Assembly (NCBI RefSeq): GCF_040126305.1
Contig: NZ_CP149511.1
Coordinates: forward strand, 186,001-250,000
Direction of reading: 5' to 3'
Source of the DNA: Pararhizobium sp. A13
GTDB taxonomy: Bacteria > Pseudomonadota > Alphaproteobacteria > Rhizobiales > Rhizobiaceae
DNA length: 64,000 nucleotides
In this document: positions 44,667 through 54,101 of the stretch, in pieces
How the letters are laid out: every line of letters starts with the position of its first letter
How positions within the stretch are numbered: the first letter of the stretch is position 1
Program-made: the position numbers and the translations under genes
The notes under the pieces: model-generated
Databases searched by the model: none
What the model was told of the DNA's origin: nothing
The model's input: the letters and a program-made list of their open reading frames with translations, nothing else

Positions 44667-45713
44667 TTAGGTTCGCGTCCGGACACCGCTCGACCGTCTG
44701 CTCGCAACCGTTGTCAGTATCGCGGCGACGATGATGACGGCTCCGGTCGATGCTTGGACATAGAAGGATGGAACCTGAGCCAGCGTCAGCAGATTGTTGA
44801 TGACGCCGATCAAAAGCACGCCGCTTACGACGCCGATGATCGTACCCCGGCCACCGCCCAGGCTCACACCACCAATAACCGCGGCTGCGAAGGCACTGAA
44901 GATGATCCCTTGACCTTGCGTTGTCACCGCAGAGTCCAACCGCCCGGTCATCAAAATGCCCGCCAACCCAGCCAATAGGGCTGCGAAAATGAACGCCGAC
45001 CAAATCACTCTGTCCACTTTGATGCCAGCAGCCCGCGCAGCGTCTTCATTACCGCCGATCGCGTACAACGCTCGTCCATAGCGGTGATATTGGAAGACCA
45101 GGCCGACCACGATAGCAACAAGCACAAATACGAGCACCGCGACCGGGATTCCAAGCAGTTTTTCGGAACCGAGGTAAGTCAGTGCCTTGCCCGGTGAATA
45201 AATGGAACGGCCGTTGGAAATGATCAGAACGCCACCGCGCAGCAGCACAAGCAGACCCAAGGTCGAGATGAACGGATTGAGGCCAACCCGCACGACCATG
45301 AAGCCGTTGAACCAGCCGATGAATCCGGCGGTTCCCAATGCCACGAACAAACCCGCCCAGGCCGGTAATTCTATCCCCAGGCCGCCTGCTGTCGCGGGAA
45401 CCAATGTGACAGCCGCAAACATCGGCGCGAAACCAACGATGCCCTCAAGAGAAAGGTCAAGGCGACCAATAAGGACCACGAATGTCAGTCCAATTGTGGT
45501 CAATCCCAGCACGCTGATCTGCTCGAGAATATTGATAAGATTGATCGTCGTGGCAAAATTCGGCGCCACAATGGCGCCTACGATGACAAGCACGAGAAGC
45601 ACAGGATACATTGTGAAACCGTCGGCGACGAAAGCGCTACCAAAAGCGGAAAGGCGCGACTGTCCCAAATTCCGCTTTTCCAGTTTTGAGTTGCTCACCA
45701 TTTCCAAGCTCAT
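44667..45713 (-). CDS. sugar ABC transporter permease (RbsC class)
   Basis: 348 residues with about 9-10 membrane helices. Typical loops are ISVLGLTTIGLTFVVLIGRLDLSL and ALYAIGGNEDAARAAGIKVDRV. It is the last gene of a minus-strand transporter operon; its ATG overlaps the ATPase stop (45710-45713). Confidence 0.9.
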   Translation of the reverse strand: MSLEMVSNSKLEKRNLGQSRLSAFGSAFVADGFTMYPVLLVLVIVGAIVAPNFATTINLINILEQISVLGLTTIGLTFVVLIGRLDLSLEGIVGFAPMFAAVTLVPATAGGLGIELPAWAGLFVALGTAGFIGWFNGFMVVRVGLNPFISTLGLLVLLRGGVLIISNGRSIYSPGKALTYLGSEKLLGIPVAVLVFVLVAIVVGLVFQYHRYGRALYAIGGNEDAARAAGIKVDRVIWSAFIFAALLAGLAGILMTGRLDSAVTTQGQGIIFSAFAAAVIGGVSLGGGRGTIIGVVSGVLLIGVINNLLTLAQVPSFYVQASTGAVIIVAAILTTVASRRSSGVRTRT

Positions 45714-47209
45714 ATCACGCCCTCCATACGCAAGATTAAGTCTTTCATCGTATATTCGCCCACAAGCTCGTCCACGATGCGTCCTTCGAAAACGATGACG
45801 ACCCGGTTGGCCAGTTGTACAATTTCGTCCTCTTCATCAGAGACGACGATGACCCCCAGGCCTTTGCTGGCGAGATCGCGAAGCAGCGCGTAGAGTTGTT
45901 CCTTGGCCCCGACGTCGACGCCACGGGTGGGGCTGAGAGCCACGATGGCCTCGGGGTTGCGGCACAGGGCGCGCGCGAAGACGACCTTCTGTTGGTTCCC
46001 GCCGCTCAATTGGCTGACCGCTTGGTCGAGCGACGATGCGATCACGTTCGTCTGCTGGGCAAGGCGGCCAACATGGCTGGCTTCTCTTCCCTTGTTGATA
46101 AAACCGAATGTTCCGGACAGCATTTCAAGCCCGCCGATCGCCACATTCTCCCGAACCCCAAGTATGCCGACATACCCGCTGGCATGACGATCCGTCGGAA
46201 CCAAGCCTATCGTCGGGAACGATCCGCGCGGGGACGTAATTTCTCCGCTCGCGGGATTTAGCTGCCCGGCGAGAATCATAGCCAGCGCTTCCTTTCCGCT
46301 ACCGACAGGACCGGCCAGAGCGACGATCTCGCCCGGGCGCACCTGGAAGTCGATATCGTTCTCCGCCAACTGGTCGATTCGAATAGCTTTTGCCTGAAGC
46401 AAGGCCGGCTCCTGGTGTCTGGTGTGGTCCTCGCGGACGCTACGAACGGTCTTTTCCCCCATCATGATGTCTGCGATGGTTTCAACGTCGAGCCCACTCA
46501 CGGGTTCACGCGCCTTCACGACTTGCCCATCCCTCAGGATGGTCACCGTGTCTGCGACCTCGAAAATTTCATCGAGATGGTGCGAGATATAAATGAACGA
46601 GACGCCGGCGGCTTTGAGCAGCTTCACCTGGTCAAAGAGCATTCGTTTCTCTGCGTTGCTCAGTGCCGCAGTCGGCTCGTCGAGGATCATCACCGGGACG
46701 CCCCGGTTCAATGCCTTCATGATTTCCAGAAGCTGCCGCGTGCCCGCGCCCAATTCTCCCGCGAGCGAATTGGGGCGAATGTCCATGTTCCATTTGTCGA
46801 GCAGCTCGGTAGCCCGCGCCAGCATGTGCCCATGGCTTACAATGCCATACTTCTTTTGAACGATCGGGTTTTCCAGAAAGAGATTCTCGGCAACCGTGAG
46901 CAGGTTGAAGAGCTGCGGCGTCTGTTGGACATGCGCTATGACGTTGCGAATGCTTGCCGCGTAGCTGTGACCGTTCGCTTCGACTTCAGTGTCCGCGATC
47001 CTGATCGTCCCGGTGTCGGCCGGCGTGAAGCCACTCATAGTGGAAACCAGGGTGCTTTTTCCTGCGCCGTTTCGGCCCAACAGGGCGTGAACCTCACCGT
47101 GCATGACGGTGAAATCCACGCCGAGTAGCGCGCGCGTAGAACCAAAGGTCTTGGCGATGTTGCGCATCTCTACGATGGGTCGCTTATTGTCCATGATCCT
47201 TTGGTCCAC
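45710..47209 (-). CDS. sugar ABC transporter ATPase, two NBDs (RbsA class), NBD2 degenerate
   Basis: 499 residues. NBD1: Walker A GRNGAGKST, Walker B MILDEPTAAL, signature degenerate (LGAGTRQLLEI). NBD2: signature LSGGNQQKVVFARAL, but Walker B reads VALSPTRGVD, so both the Asp and the catalytic Glu are replaced. Start is a GTG at 47209 with AAGGGG at proper distance; the in-frame ATG at 47194 has its purine stretch too close. It works with the permease downstream and the binding protein upstream. Confidence 0.88.
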   Translation of the reverse strand: MDQRIMDNKRPIVEMRNIAKTFGSTRALLGVDFTVMHGEVHALLGRNGAGKSTLVSTMSGFTPADTGTIRIADTEVEANGHSYAASIRNVIAHVQQTPQLFNLLTVAENLFLENPIVQKKYGIVSHGHMLARATELLDKWNMDIRPNSLAGELGAGTRQLLEIMKALNRGVPVMILDEPTAALSNAEKRMLFDQVKLLKAAGVSFIYISHHLDEIFEVADTVTILRDGQVVKAREPVSGLDVETIADIMMGEKTVRSVREDHTRHQEPALLQAKAIRIDQLAENDIDFQVRPGEIVALAGPVGSGKEALAMILAGQLNPASGEITSPRGSFPTIGLVPTDRHASGYVGILGVRENVAIGGLEMLSGTFGFINKGREASHVGRLAQQTNVIASSLDQAVSQLSGGNQQKVVFARALCRNPEAIVALSPTRGVDVGAKEQLYALLRDLASKGLGVIVVSDEEDEIVQLANRVVIVFEGRIVDELVGEYTMKDLILRMEGVI

Positions 47210-47229
47210 GGCTTATCCCCTTTCGATGG

Positions 47230-48294
47230 TTACTGGCCGAGCTTGTTGGCCCACAAGTCAGGCGAGTCGACATTGTCGGCCGTAACCAGCGTCGCGTTCA
47301 GCTGATACTGCGGTCCAACAGGGGTATCGATCACTTGCCCATCGTCACGGGGGCCGACCTCGATCTTGCCGCCACCGGAGACAAGCTCGATAAGTTCAGC
47401 CGTCTTGTCAGCGTAAGCGCTCAAGGGCTGAGACACCGTCGCATCGAGGGCTTTGTCACGGATCAGCTGCAGTCCCTGGGGCGTTCCATCGATTGCGACG
47501 CGGATTACCGATTCCGGATCGCCAGCGGCAGCACCCTTGCTTGCCGCATTCAACTGCGCGTTGACCGCCGACGCCATGAGTTCTGATGCCATGAAGATGC
47601 CATTCAGAGACGGGTTTTGGGTGAGCACATTCTGCGCTGCGTCCGCGGCCATATCCGCAGTCCATTCCGTCGGCCGCTGGATCAACTTAACCTTCGGTCC
47701 AAGTTCTTTCAGGGTATCGGCGAAACCCTTGGAGCGATCAAGGCCATTCGGCGTGGTCAAGGCACCTTGCAGCTCAAGGACCATGCAACTGTTGTCTGCC
47801 CAGCACGCCTTGCCCTTAAGACGCTTCACCATTTCCTTGGCGCCCTGAGCGCCAGCGTTGATGTTATCGGCGCGCACAGTGGCGGTTACTTTGCCGCCTG
47901 CGGGGCTATCGTCGATCGAGAAGACGAGGACGTTTGATTCGTTCGCCTTCTTGACCACCGGGACAATGCCCGCCGCATCGATCGGAGCAAAGACAATCAC
48001 GTTCGCTCCATTTGCGATCAGGTTCTGAAGCGCATCGACCTGAGCCGCGATATCTCCATTGGGGTCGGGAGCTCCAACCAAGGTGAACCCCTTGGCGTCG
48101 AACGCCTTCTTCGACAGATCGAGCATCAGGGTCTGGAAATCATCTTTCAGGAATTTCGGGGTGAATCCAATCCTGACGTCCGATTTTTTGTCCTGCGCAA
48201 TGCCGGTTCCGGCAGTCAACGCAAACAGCAGCGCGCTCGCTACAATCACGCCGGTGGACTGCCGCCGGGTCAGTAGTTGCTTTGTAAGTTTCAT
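47230..48294 (-). CDS. sugar/cyclitol ABC transporter binding protein
   Basis: 354 residues, signal peptide with VIVASALLFALTAGTGIAQ, then a Peripla_BP_4 domain (IGFTPKFLKDDFQTLMLD, FAPIDAAGIVPVVKKANE, TVRADNINAGAQGA). Similar binding proteins in rhizobia take inositol, rhizopine or pentoses; inositol-type ligand is suggested by the IolG-like gene upstream. GGAGGAAG precedes the ATG at 48294. Unlike the other binding-protein genes there is no room for a hairpin before the ATPase (20 bp). Confidence 0.85.
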   Translation of the reverse strand: MKLTKQLLTRRQSTGVIVASALLFALTAGTGIAQDKKSDVRIGFTPKFLKDDFQTLMLDLSKKAFDAKGFTLVGAPDPNGDIAAQVDALQNLIANGANVIVFAPIDAAGIVPVVKKANESNVLVFSIDDSPAGGKVTATVRADNINAGAQGAKEMVKRLKGKACWADNSCMVLELQGALTTPNGLDRSKGFADTLKELGPKVKLIQRPTEWTADMAADAAQNVLTQNPSLNGIFMASELMASAVNAQLNAASKGAAAGDPESVIRVAIDGTPQGLQLIRDKALDATVSQPLSAYADKTAELIELVSGGGKIEVGPRDDGQVIDTPVGPQYQLNATLVTADNVDSPDLWANKLGQ

Positions 48295-48511
48295 TTCTTC
48301 CTCCACTTGGTTTCGTGGTTCGGCCGTTCCCCGGAAGGGGTACGACGCACCACTTCTGCCCTCTGTGCCCTCCACAAAGGGGTCCGGTTTTGCGATTTTA
48401 AACCGCAAATACTGTTTCGGTGCTCGAATGGCGGGCACTGAAAAAACCTTCGCTGGATCTCCTCCCAGGTTGGGTCCACCGTCCTCCCGGCAGACCCGCG
48501 CGATCGATGTC

Positions 48512-49522
48512 TTAGGCAGTGACTTCGGACACCTGCACCAAACGGCGCTCTTTCATTGAGATGTAAGCGGCTTCGGCAAGGATGAGGGCTCGGCGCCCGT
48601 CTTCGAAGCTGGCCAAAGGGACTGCCCCCTTCTCGACGCAATCCACGAAACCGTCGATCTCGGCCATGAACGCTTCAAGATAGCGTTCGAGGAAAAAGAA
48701 CTGATAGGGTTCGCTGGCTTCGACGGACTTGCTTGTGAAACGCCGCAACTCGTGTGGCCTGCGATTGTCCGAGATCAGCATGCCGTCGCTTCCCATCAGC
48801 TCGACCCGCTGGTCATAGCCATAGACGGCCGTGCGTGAATTATTGATGTGGCATTGCTTGCCCGAGGCGGTCCGCAGGACGAACATTGCACTGTCCACCT
48901 CGTTCAAATCCGCACCGAGAGCGGGATCGATCAGAGCATTTGCAACTGCGAAGATTTCGGTTGGTTCTTCTCCGAGCATGAAGCGGGCAAGGTCGAAGTC
49001 ATGAATCGTCATGTCGCGGAACAAACCGCCGGCGGCTTCCAGATAGGCACGCGGTGGGATGGCCGGATCTCGGGATGTGATGATGACCTGATGCAGTTCG
49101 CCGATCTCTCCGGCCAGCATCGCGGCGCGCGCTGCACTGTGGCCAGGGTCGTAACGCCGATTGAACCCCAACTGGATAGGAATTTTGGTATCGCCGATCT
49201 TGGCGGCGCACACGTTGACGCGTGCAAGATTGAGATCGATCGGTTTTTCGCACAGGACCGCCTTGCCCGCCGCCACAGCCATTTCGATATAGTCTGCGTG
49301 CGTCGGCGTCGCCGTGGCGATCAGAACGGCATCTACCTTGTCTGAAGCGAATATTTCGTCGGCGCTGGCTGCGGCCGTCACACCCAGTGCCGCAGCGACC
49401 TTTTCCGCGGATGGGCGGTGGACGTCAAAAACCGCAGCCAACTCGGCGCGCGTATGGCGTGCTACATTGGCGGCATGCATTTGCCCAATGCGACCGCATC
49501 CAAGAACGGCAATACGTAACAT
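48512..49522 (-). CDS. iolG: inositol 2-dehydrogenase-like oxidoreductase (Gfo/Idh/MocA)
   Basis: 336 residues. Rossmann loop VLGCGRIGQMHAANV, CEKPIDLNLA (catalytic Lys), FNRRYDPGH and DMTIHDFDLARFMLG (Asp and His of the site) match myo-inositol 2-dehydrogenases closely. It oxidises a cyclitol hydroxyl to a ketone with NAD. Likely in the same transcript as the binding protein/ABC genes, 217 bp downstream of it. Other inositol isomers or rhizopine are possible substrates. Confidence 0.8.
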   Translation of the reverse strand: MLRIAVLGCGRIGQMHAANVARHTRAELAAVFDVHRPSAEKVAAALGVTAAASADEIFASDKVDAVLIATATPTHADYIEMAVAAGKAVLCEKPIDLNLARVNVCAAKIGDTKIPIQLGFNRRYDPGHSAARAAMLAGEIGELHQVIITSRDPAIPPRAYLEAAGGLFRDMTIHDFDLARFMLGEEPTEIFAVANALIDPALGADLNEVDSAMFVLRTASGKQCHINNSRTAVYGYDQRVELMGSDGMLISDNRRPHELRRFTSKSVEASEPYQFFFLERYLEAFMAEIDGFVDCVEKGAVPLASFEDGRRALILAEAAYISMKERRLVQVSEVTA

Positions 49523-49551
49523 CCAAATTCCTCCCGGTTATTCATGACGCA

Positions 49552-49585
49552 TTTTTGCATCAGTTTTTGCATATCAGACGCAAAA
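49552..49585. promoter_or_regulatory. TTTTGC/GCAAAA repeats between iolG-like gene and SDR gene
   Basis: TTTTTGCAT occurs twice with a 12-bp period (49552-49560, 49564-49572), and TTTTGC (49565-49570) pairs with GCAAAA (49580-49585) over a 9-bp gap. Similar elements lie at 52931-52961 and 61941-61956. Probably operators of the LacI or hybrid regulator controlling both divergent units. Confidence 0.45.
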
Positions 49586-49669
49586 CATGTTGCACCATTG
49601 CACGTTTGTCAATACAAATTCCGCAAGGATGCAATGCGCAACGTTTATTGCGGAAAGAAGAGGAGTCGA

Positions 49670-50488
49670 ATGAACAAAGTCGATGGAAAGATCGCAGTGG
49701 TTACCGGTGGAACGCAGGGCCTTGGCGCGGCTATCGCAACACGGTTGGCGGAAGCAGGCGCCGCTGGCCTAGTGACCTGTGGCCGAAACCGTGCAAAAGG
49801 TGAAGCCGTCGCCGCAAGCATCCGCGCGAAAACCGGATGCACCGTTCGCTTCGTTCAGGCCGACCTTGAAAGGGTTGCCGACTGCCGGGCGATATTCGAC
49901 GCCACGGACGAGGCCTTCGGGCGCGTGGATATCCTGGTGAATGCCGCTGGCCTTACGGATCGCGGCGACATTCTGACGACCGACGAGGATTTGTTTGACC
50001 GCATGTTCGCTGTCAACGCGCGGGCTCCGTTCTTCCTCATGCAGGAAGCAATTCGACGGATGGTGCGCGACAATATCGAAGGTGCTATTGTAAATATCGG
50101 CTCAACCTCTGCGCTCGCCGGCCAGCCGTTCATTTCGCCCTACTGCGCATCCAAGGCAGCCTTGGCGACGTTCACTCGGAATACCGCGTTCGCGGCCATG
50201 AGAAACAAAATCCGGGTGAACCAGCTGAACATTGGATGGATGGCATCTGATGGAGAAGATCGGATTCAGCGGGAATATCATGGCGCTGACGAAAACTGGC
50301 TTGAAAAAGCGGCTGCCGACCAACCCTTCGGGCGTCTTCTTGCGCCAGAAGAAGTGGCCAAGGCGGTTGCGTTTCTTGCCTCGGATGATGCCGGTCTCAT
50401 GACGGGGTCTGTGATCAATTTTGACCAATCCGTATGGGGTGCATATCCGTTTGCGCCTCCGACGCCGGTGGCGAAGCTCGCGGTATAA
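49670..50488 (+). CDS. SDR-family dehydrogenase
   Basis: 272 residues with TGGTQGLGAAIATRLAEAGA, NAAG, Ser in IGSTSALAG and YCASKAA. AAGAGGAG precedes the ATG at 49670. It is divergent from the inositol dehydrogenase gene and convergent with the hybrid regulator; a cyclitol or keto-sugar is the likely substrate. The last residues (WGAYPFAPPTPVAKL) resemble polyol-type SDRs of Rhizobiales. Confidence 0.86.
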   Translation: MNKVDGKIAVVTGGTQGLGAAIATRLAEAGAAGLVTCGRNRAKGEAVAASIRAKTGCTVRFVQADLERVADCRAIFDATDEAFGRVDILVNAAGLTDRGDILTTDEDLFDRMFAVNARAPFFLMQEAIRRMVRDNIEGAIVNIGSTSALAGQPFISPYCASKAALATFTRNTAFAAMRNKIRVNQLNIGWMASDGEDRIQREYHGADENWLEKAAADQPFGRLLAPEEVAKAVAFLASDDAGLMTGSVINFDQSVWGAYPFAPPTPVAKLAV

Positions 50489-50492
50489 ACGC

Positions 50493-51656
50493 CTAAAAGA
50501 TGGCACAGTTATAGCGGGTGAAAACCTGGCTTTGCGTTATGCGATTGACAGGTTGGATCCCCCGCCGTGCCATCTTTATACATTCGACCGACAAGGCGAT
50601 CTCCCGCTCGAAATCATGCCCGATCGCAATGTCCATAATGCCTCTTTCGAGCAATGATCGGGAATTCATATTCAGTTCGTGGCCGACGAACACAGTCGTA
50701 TTGCTGATGCGCTCGTCCTCGAGTGCGCGTCCGACTCCAAGGTTTGCACCTGATACGTTATAGATTGCGGCTGGCGGACCGTTCTTCCCAATATAGCGGC
50801 GCACCGCTTCGTAGATCACGTCCACGCTCTCGTTCGAGCTGACTTTTTCCTCGATAGCCAAGGTGGGAAATTCCGAACGGAGGACATGGCGAAAACCTTG
50901 CTCGCGGTCCTGATGGCAACGAAAAGGAACGCTGTAGACAAACAGCACCTGACCGCTCTCACCACGGGGCAGCATACGACCACAAAGCCAGCCCGCTGTG
51001 GCGCCGGATACATACTGGTCCGATCCGACATAGGCGGTTCTTCCGGATGAAGGCAGGTCCGTCGTTAGACAAATGACGGGAATGCCGCGCCCCGTGATGA
51101 CCCTAACGGCATCATTTACCGCTGGGTGCTCTCTGGCAACCAATATGATGCCGTCCGAGGCCGCTGCAGCCGCTTCCATCCGCCGCGCAAAATCGTTGGG
51201 ATCGACCATATAGGAAACATGCAGCTCAGCCTTGATTTCCACCGATGGGTTTTGAAGGCAGAAATTCTTGGCGGCGGTTTCCGCAGTCTCGACGAACGAC
51301 CGCCCTGAATCGGCAAAAAGATGAAGGCGTAGCGCCTTTGGCATCTCAGGGAAGGTTAAAGTTCCAGCATCCAGATGTTTGGCCTCTTCCATCGATGCAG
51401 ACAGATGCTCCTGCAAAACAGCTTGGAATTCGCGATAGCCCGAGAAACCCAAGCTTTGGACAAGCCGCACAACACTGGAAGCATTGACCCCGCAACGTCG
51501 CGCCACCTCAGAGCTTGAAAGCAGCGCAGTCGTGCCGAGATTCGCAATGAAGAAATTGGCAAGCCTCCGCGCCCCTTTTCCTAAATCGCCCTGGGCCGCA
51601 TTCAGGATTGAGAGCAGTTCGTTGGCGGTCTGGGGCTTTGGTCGTGGCTGGTTCAT
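50493..51656 (-). CDS. hybrid regulator: RpiR-type HTH joined to LacI-type sensor
   Basis: 387 residues. Residues 12-88 form an RpiR/HTH_6 domain (GKGARRLANFFIANLGTTAL, SSEVARRCGVNASSVVRLVQSLGFSGYREF). From about residue 105 to the end runs a LacI-type sugar-sensing domain (periplasmic-binding fold), not the SIS domain usual in RpiR proteins. The sensor is clearly paralogous to that of the LacI protein encoded next door (shared CLTTDLPSS, LPRG/LPRE, SVPFRC, REQGF/REMGF). AAAGGAAA precedes the ATG at 51656. It likely controls the cyclitol genes on both sides. Confidence 0.88.
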   Translation of the reverse strand: MNQPRPKPQTANELLSILNAAQGDLGKGARRLANFFIANLGTTALLSSSEVARRCGVNASSVVRLVQSLGFSGYREFQAVLQEHLSASMEEAKHLDAGTLTFPEMPKALRLHLFADSGRSFVETAETAAKNFCLQNPSVEIKAELHVSYMVDPNDFARRMEAAAAASDGIILVAREHPAVNDAVRVITGRGIPVICLTTDLPSSGRTAYVGSDQYVSGATAGWLCGRMLPRGESGQVLFVYSVPFRCHQDREQGFRHVLRSEFPTLAIEEKVSSNESVDVIYEAVRRYIGKNGPPAAIYNVSGANLGVGRALEDERISNTTVFVGHELNMNSRSLLERGIMDIAIGHDFEREIALSVECIKMARRGIQPVNRITQSQVFTRYNCAIF

Positions 51657-51830
51657 GGTATTTCCTTTGAAACAACCATAGCCAAGCTATGCAAGTATGC
51701 AACATCGATTGCGTTGGTGCATGCTACATGAGTTTTGCGAGAACAAGGGGCGACCTATCGAACGTCGCGAAGCTTTTCTTCCGGGAACTCGATAACCCTT
51801 CTCCTCCGGCGGGTAGTCTCGTGCTGACGA

Positions 51831-52859
51831 TCAGAGTCCGCAGTTGTACCGGGTGTGCACGAGTATTTGGGAGTGAGACGGCTCAGCCGTCACGCCGTTC
51901 AAGTTTTCCTTTATCCACCTGGCCGCCGCCGCAAGTTCGCTGACAAAGTCGTGGGAGATCACGTAATCCATGATCCCCGATTCAAGCAAGCCGCGGGAAT
52001 GGTTCGTCAGTTCATGCCCAACGAACACTGTTTCGTCAGCTTTGCCAGCGTTCTCCAGCGCCTTTGCGATGCCGCGATTTGCGCCGGCGACGTTATAAAT
52101 CGCGGCAGGGTGGCCGTTCGCTTCAAAATACCGGGTTAGTTGCTCGCATGTGTTCTCCGGCCGCTCGTCCGAGATCACGCGCTCCTCGATCTTCAGGTGG
52201 TGGAAATCGGAACGCAGAACTCTGCGAAATCCCATTTCACGCTCTTGCTGGCAACGAAAGGGCACGCTCATGACGATCAGGATGCTGTTGCGTTCCCTGG
52301 GCAGAGCGTTGCCGATCAGCAGCGCCGCCACACTGCCGGCTGCGTGCTGGTCGTTTCCTATATAGACGCTCCTTCGGGAGCTCGGAAGATCCGTCGTTAG
52401 ACAGACGACCGGGATGCTTATGGTTCGAAGTTTTCGTATGGCGCGATTGATCGCGGGGTGTTCGCGCGCGATGATCACGACGCCATCGGCGCCGCCACCT
52501 TCCTGCTCGATCTGTCTGGCGAAAGCGATAGGATCGACGGCGCTGGTGGTCACATAGGTACCCTCGACCTCCACGCCGGAAACGCTCCGATTGACGTCCG
52601 AGGCAGCTGCAGCCATGGCCGCGTTGAACGTTTCGCCGGAGTCGCAAAAGAGCCGGATCTGGACGGGCGCATCGCTGTCGGAGCGTTCGTTCTTCAACTT
52701 TTCGAGCGCTCCCAAGACACGCGCTCTGGTTCGTTCCCTGACGCCGTCACGATTGTTCAGGACCCTGTCGACTGTTGCTGGACCAACCCCTGCCAGCCGA
52801 GCGATTTCATGAACCGTCGGGCCTTTCCACGTACCGGAATTCAAGCGATTTGCCACCAT
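51831..52859 (-). CDS. LacI-family repressor
   Basis: 342 residues with a canonical LacI HTH (TVHEIARLAGVGPATVDRVLNNRDGV at about 15-40) and the same sensor type as the hybrid regulator. It lacks the typical hinge sequence of many LacI members but keeps the RTRARVLGALEKL linker. Divergent from the sugar ABC operon at 53057, hence its probable repressor. AAAGGAG before the ATG at 52859. Confidence 0.9.
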   Translation of the reverse strand: MVANRLNSGTWKGPTVHEIARLAGVGPATVDRVLNNRDGVRERTRARVLGALEKLKNERSDSDAPVQIRLFCDSGETFNAAMAAAASDVNRSVSGVEVEGTYVTTSAVDPIAFARQIEQEGGGADGVVIIAREHPAINRAIRKLRTISIPVVCLTTDLPSSRRSVYIGNDQHAAGSVAALLIGNALPRERNSILIVMSVPFRCQQEREMGFRRVLRSDFHHLKIEERVISDERPENTCEQLTRYFEANGHPAAIYNVAGANRGIAKALENAGKADETVFVGHELTNHSRGLLESGIMDYVISHDFVSELAAAARWIKENLNGVTAEPSHSQILVHTRYNCGL

Positions 52860-52930
52860 CGGGTCTCCTTTGTGAGGTGAAAGACATCATTGGTGGAATA
52901 TCGCCTAAGTACAAGTCAATTATTCCAGTA

Positions 52931-52961
52931 TTTTGCGTATAAATTGTGCTTTGCAGCAAAA
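52931..52961. promoter_or_regulatory. candidate LacI operator before the sugar ABC operon
   Basis: The 11-bp palindrome TTTGCAGCAAA (52950-52960) lies in the divergent gap, with a further TTTTGC at 52931-52936 that pairs with the GCAAAA at 52956-52961. Symmetric GC-centred sites like this are standard for LacI proteins. Confidence 0.55.
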
Positions 52962-53056
52962 ATGATGCAAAAACAATCATAGAATGGGCGTCATAGTCCT
53001 TGAATGATGTTCTTCCAATCCACGAAAATAGGGTCGTAAAGAGGAGGAGGACCCCT

Positions 53057-54088
53057 ATGAACTTCAAAAAATCCATGCTGCTGTCTGCTCTGCTGTCTGC
53101 CACCGCGATTGGTGGTGTTGCCCATGCACAGGACAGCGAAAAGCAGTACCGTTTCGTCATGGTCTCGCATATTGGCTCGAACGATCCGAACATGGGCTGG
53201 CTGACCAAGTCGATGGAAGAGTTCGAGAAGAGATATCCGAACGTCAAGACCGAGTATATCTCGACCAACAACTACTCCGTCCAAGAGCACGTTCGCCTGC
53301 TCGAGCAGGCGATCTCGACCAACCCGGACGGCATTGCCGTGCCGATCGTCAGCTCCGATGCCTTCGAAGGCCCGCTGCGCAAGGCGATTGAAGCCGGCAT
53401 CCCGGTCGTCGCCTTCAACATTCCCGATGGCCGCCCGGAGGGAGAACGCATTCCCTATCTCACCTACGTCGGCGGTGACGAATACCTCACCGGCAAGAAG
53501 CTCGGCGAGTACGCTCTGCAGAAGGTTGAAGCAGGTGAGATTCCGAAGCCCACTCATGTGGTCTGCGCCAGCCATGACTCCGCACACCAGGGCCTCAAGG
53601 CTCGCTGCGCAGGCATGAAGGAAGTAATGGAGAAGGCGGGCGCCAAGTTCGACGAACTCTTCATCGGTGCGGAGCCGGCGACGGCGCGCAACACGCTGCA
53701 ATCCTTCCTGCAGGCCAATACGGATACCAACTATATCTTCACGGTCGCCGGCTGGTCGTCCCCTTGGGCCTGGGGTGTCGCCAACGAAATGAAGCTCGAT
53801 CCCGATGTTGATGACAAGGGCGTGACCGTCCTGACCGTCGACGAAGGTCCGGTGTCGATCGAAGGCGTGCGTGCCGGACACATTCTCGCGACGAACAGCC
53901 AGGGTTTCTGGCTGCAGGGCTACGCTCCGATGGAGTGGCTCTACTGGAACAAGCGGTTCGGTTTGGCGCCGCAGTCTGATATCCTGACCGGCCCGGTCAT
54001 TATCAACAAGGACAACGCTGACAAGTGGGCCGAGCTGGTTCGTGGTGTCTTCGGTGACAAGGCCTACGACGAGCAGAACACCTGGTAA
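53057..54088 (+). CDS. sugar ABC transporter binding protein
   Basis: 343 residues, signal peptide MNFKKSMLLSALLSATAIGGVAHA, then Peripla_BP_4 with VMVSHIGSNDPNMGW, TNPDGIAVPIVSSDAFEG and ARNTLQSFLQANTDTNYIF. GAGGAGGA is 6-12 bp upstream of ATG 53057. First gene of a six-gene transcript with ABC, dehydrogenase and isomerase genes. A long stem-loop follows its stop. Confidence 0.9.
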   Translation: MNFKKSMLLSALLSATAIGGVAHAQDSEKQYRFVMVSHIGSNDPNMGWLTKSMEEFEKRYPNVKTEYISTNNYSVQEHVRLLEQAISTNPDGIAVPIVSSDAFEGPLRKAIEAGIPVVAFNIPDGRPEGERIPYLTYVGGDEYLTGKKLGEYALQKVEAGEIPKPTHVVCASHDSAHQGLKARCAGMKEVMEKAGAKFDELFIGAEPATARNTLQSFLQANTDTNYIFTVAGWSSPWAWGVANEMKLDPDVDDKGVTVLTVDEGPVSIEGVRAGHILATNSQGFWLQGYAPMEWLYWNKRFGLAPQSDILTGPVIINKDNADKWAELVRGVFGDKAYDEQNTW

Positions 54089-54101
54089 GGGTTCCTCCCG
54101 G

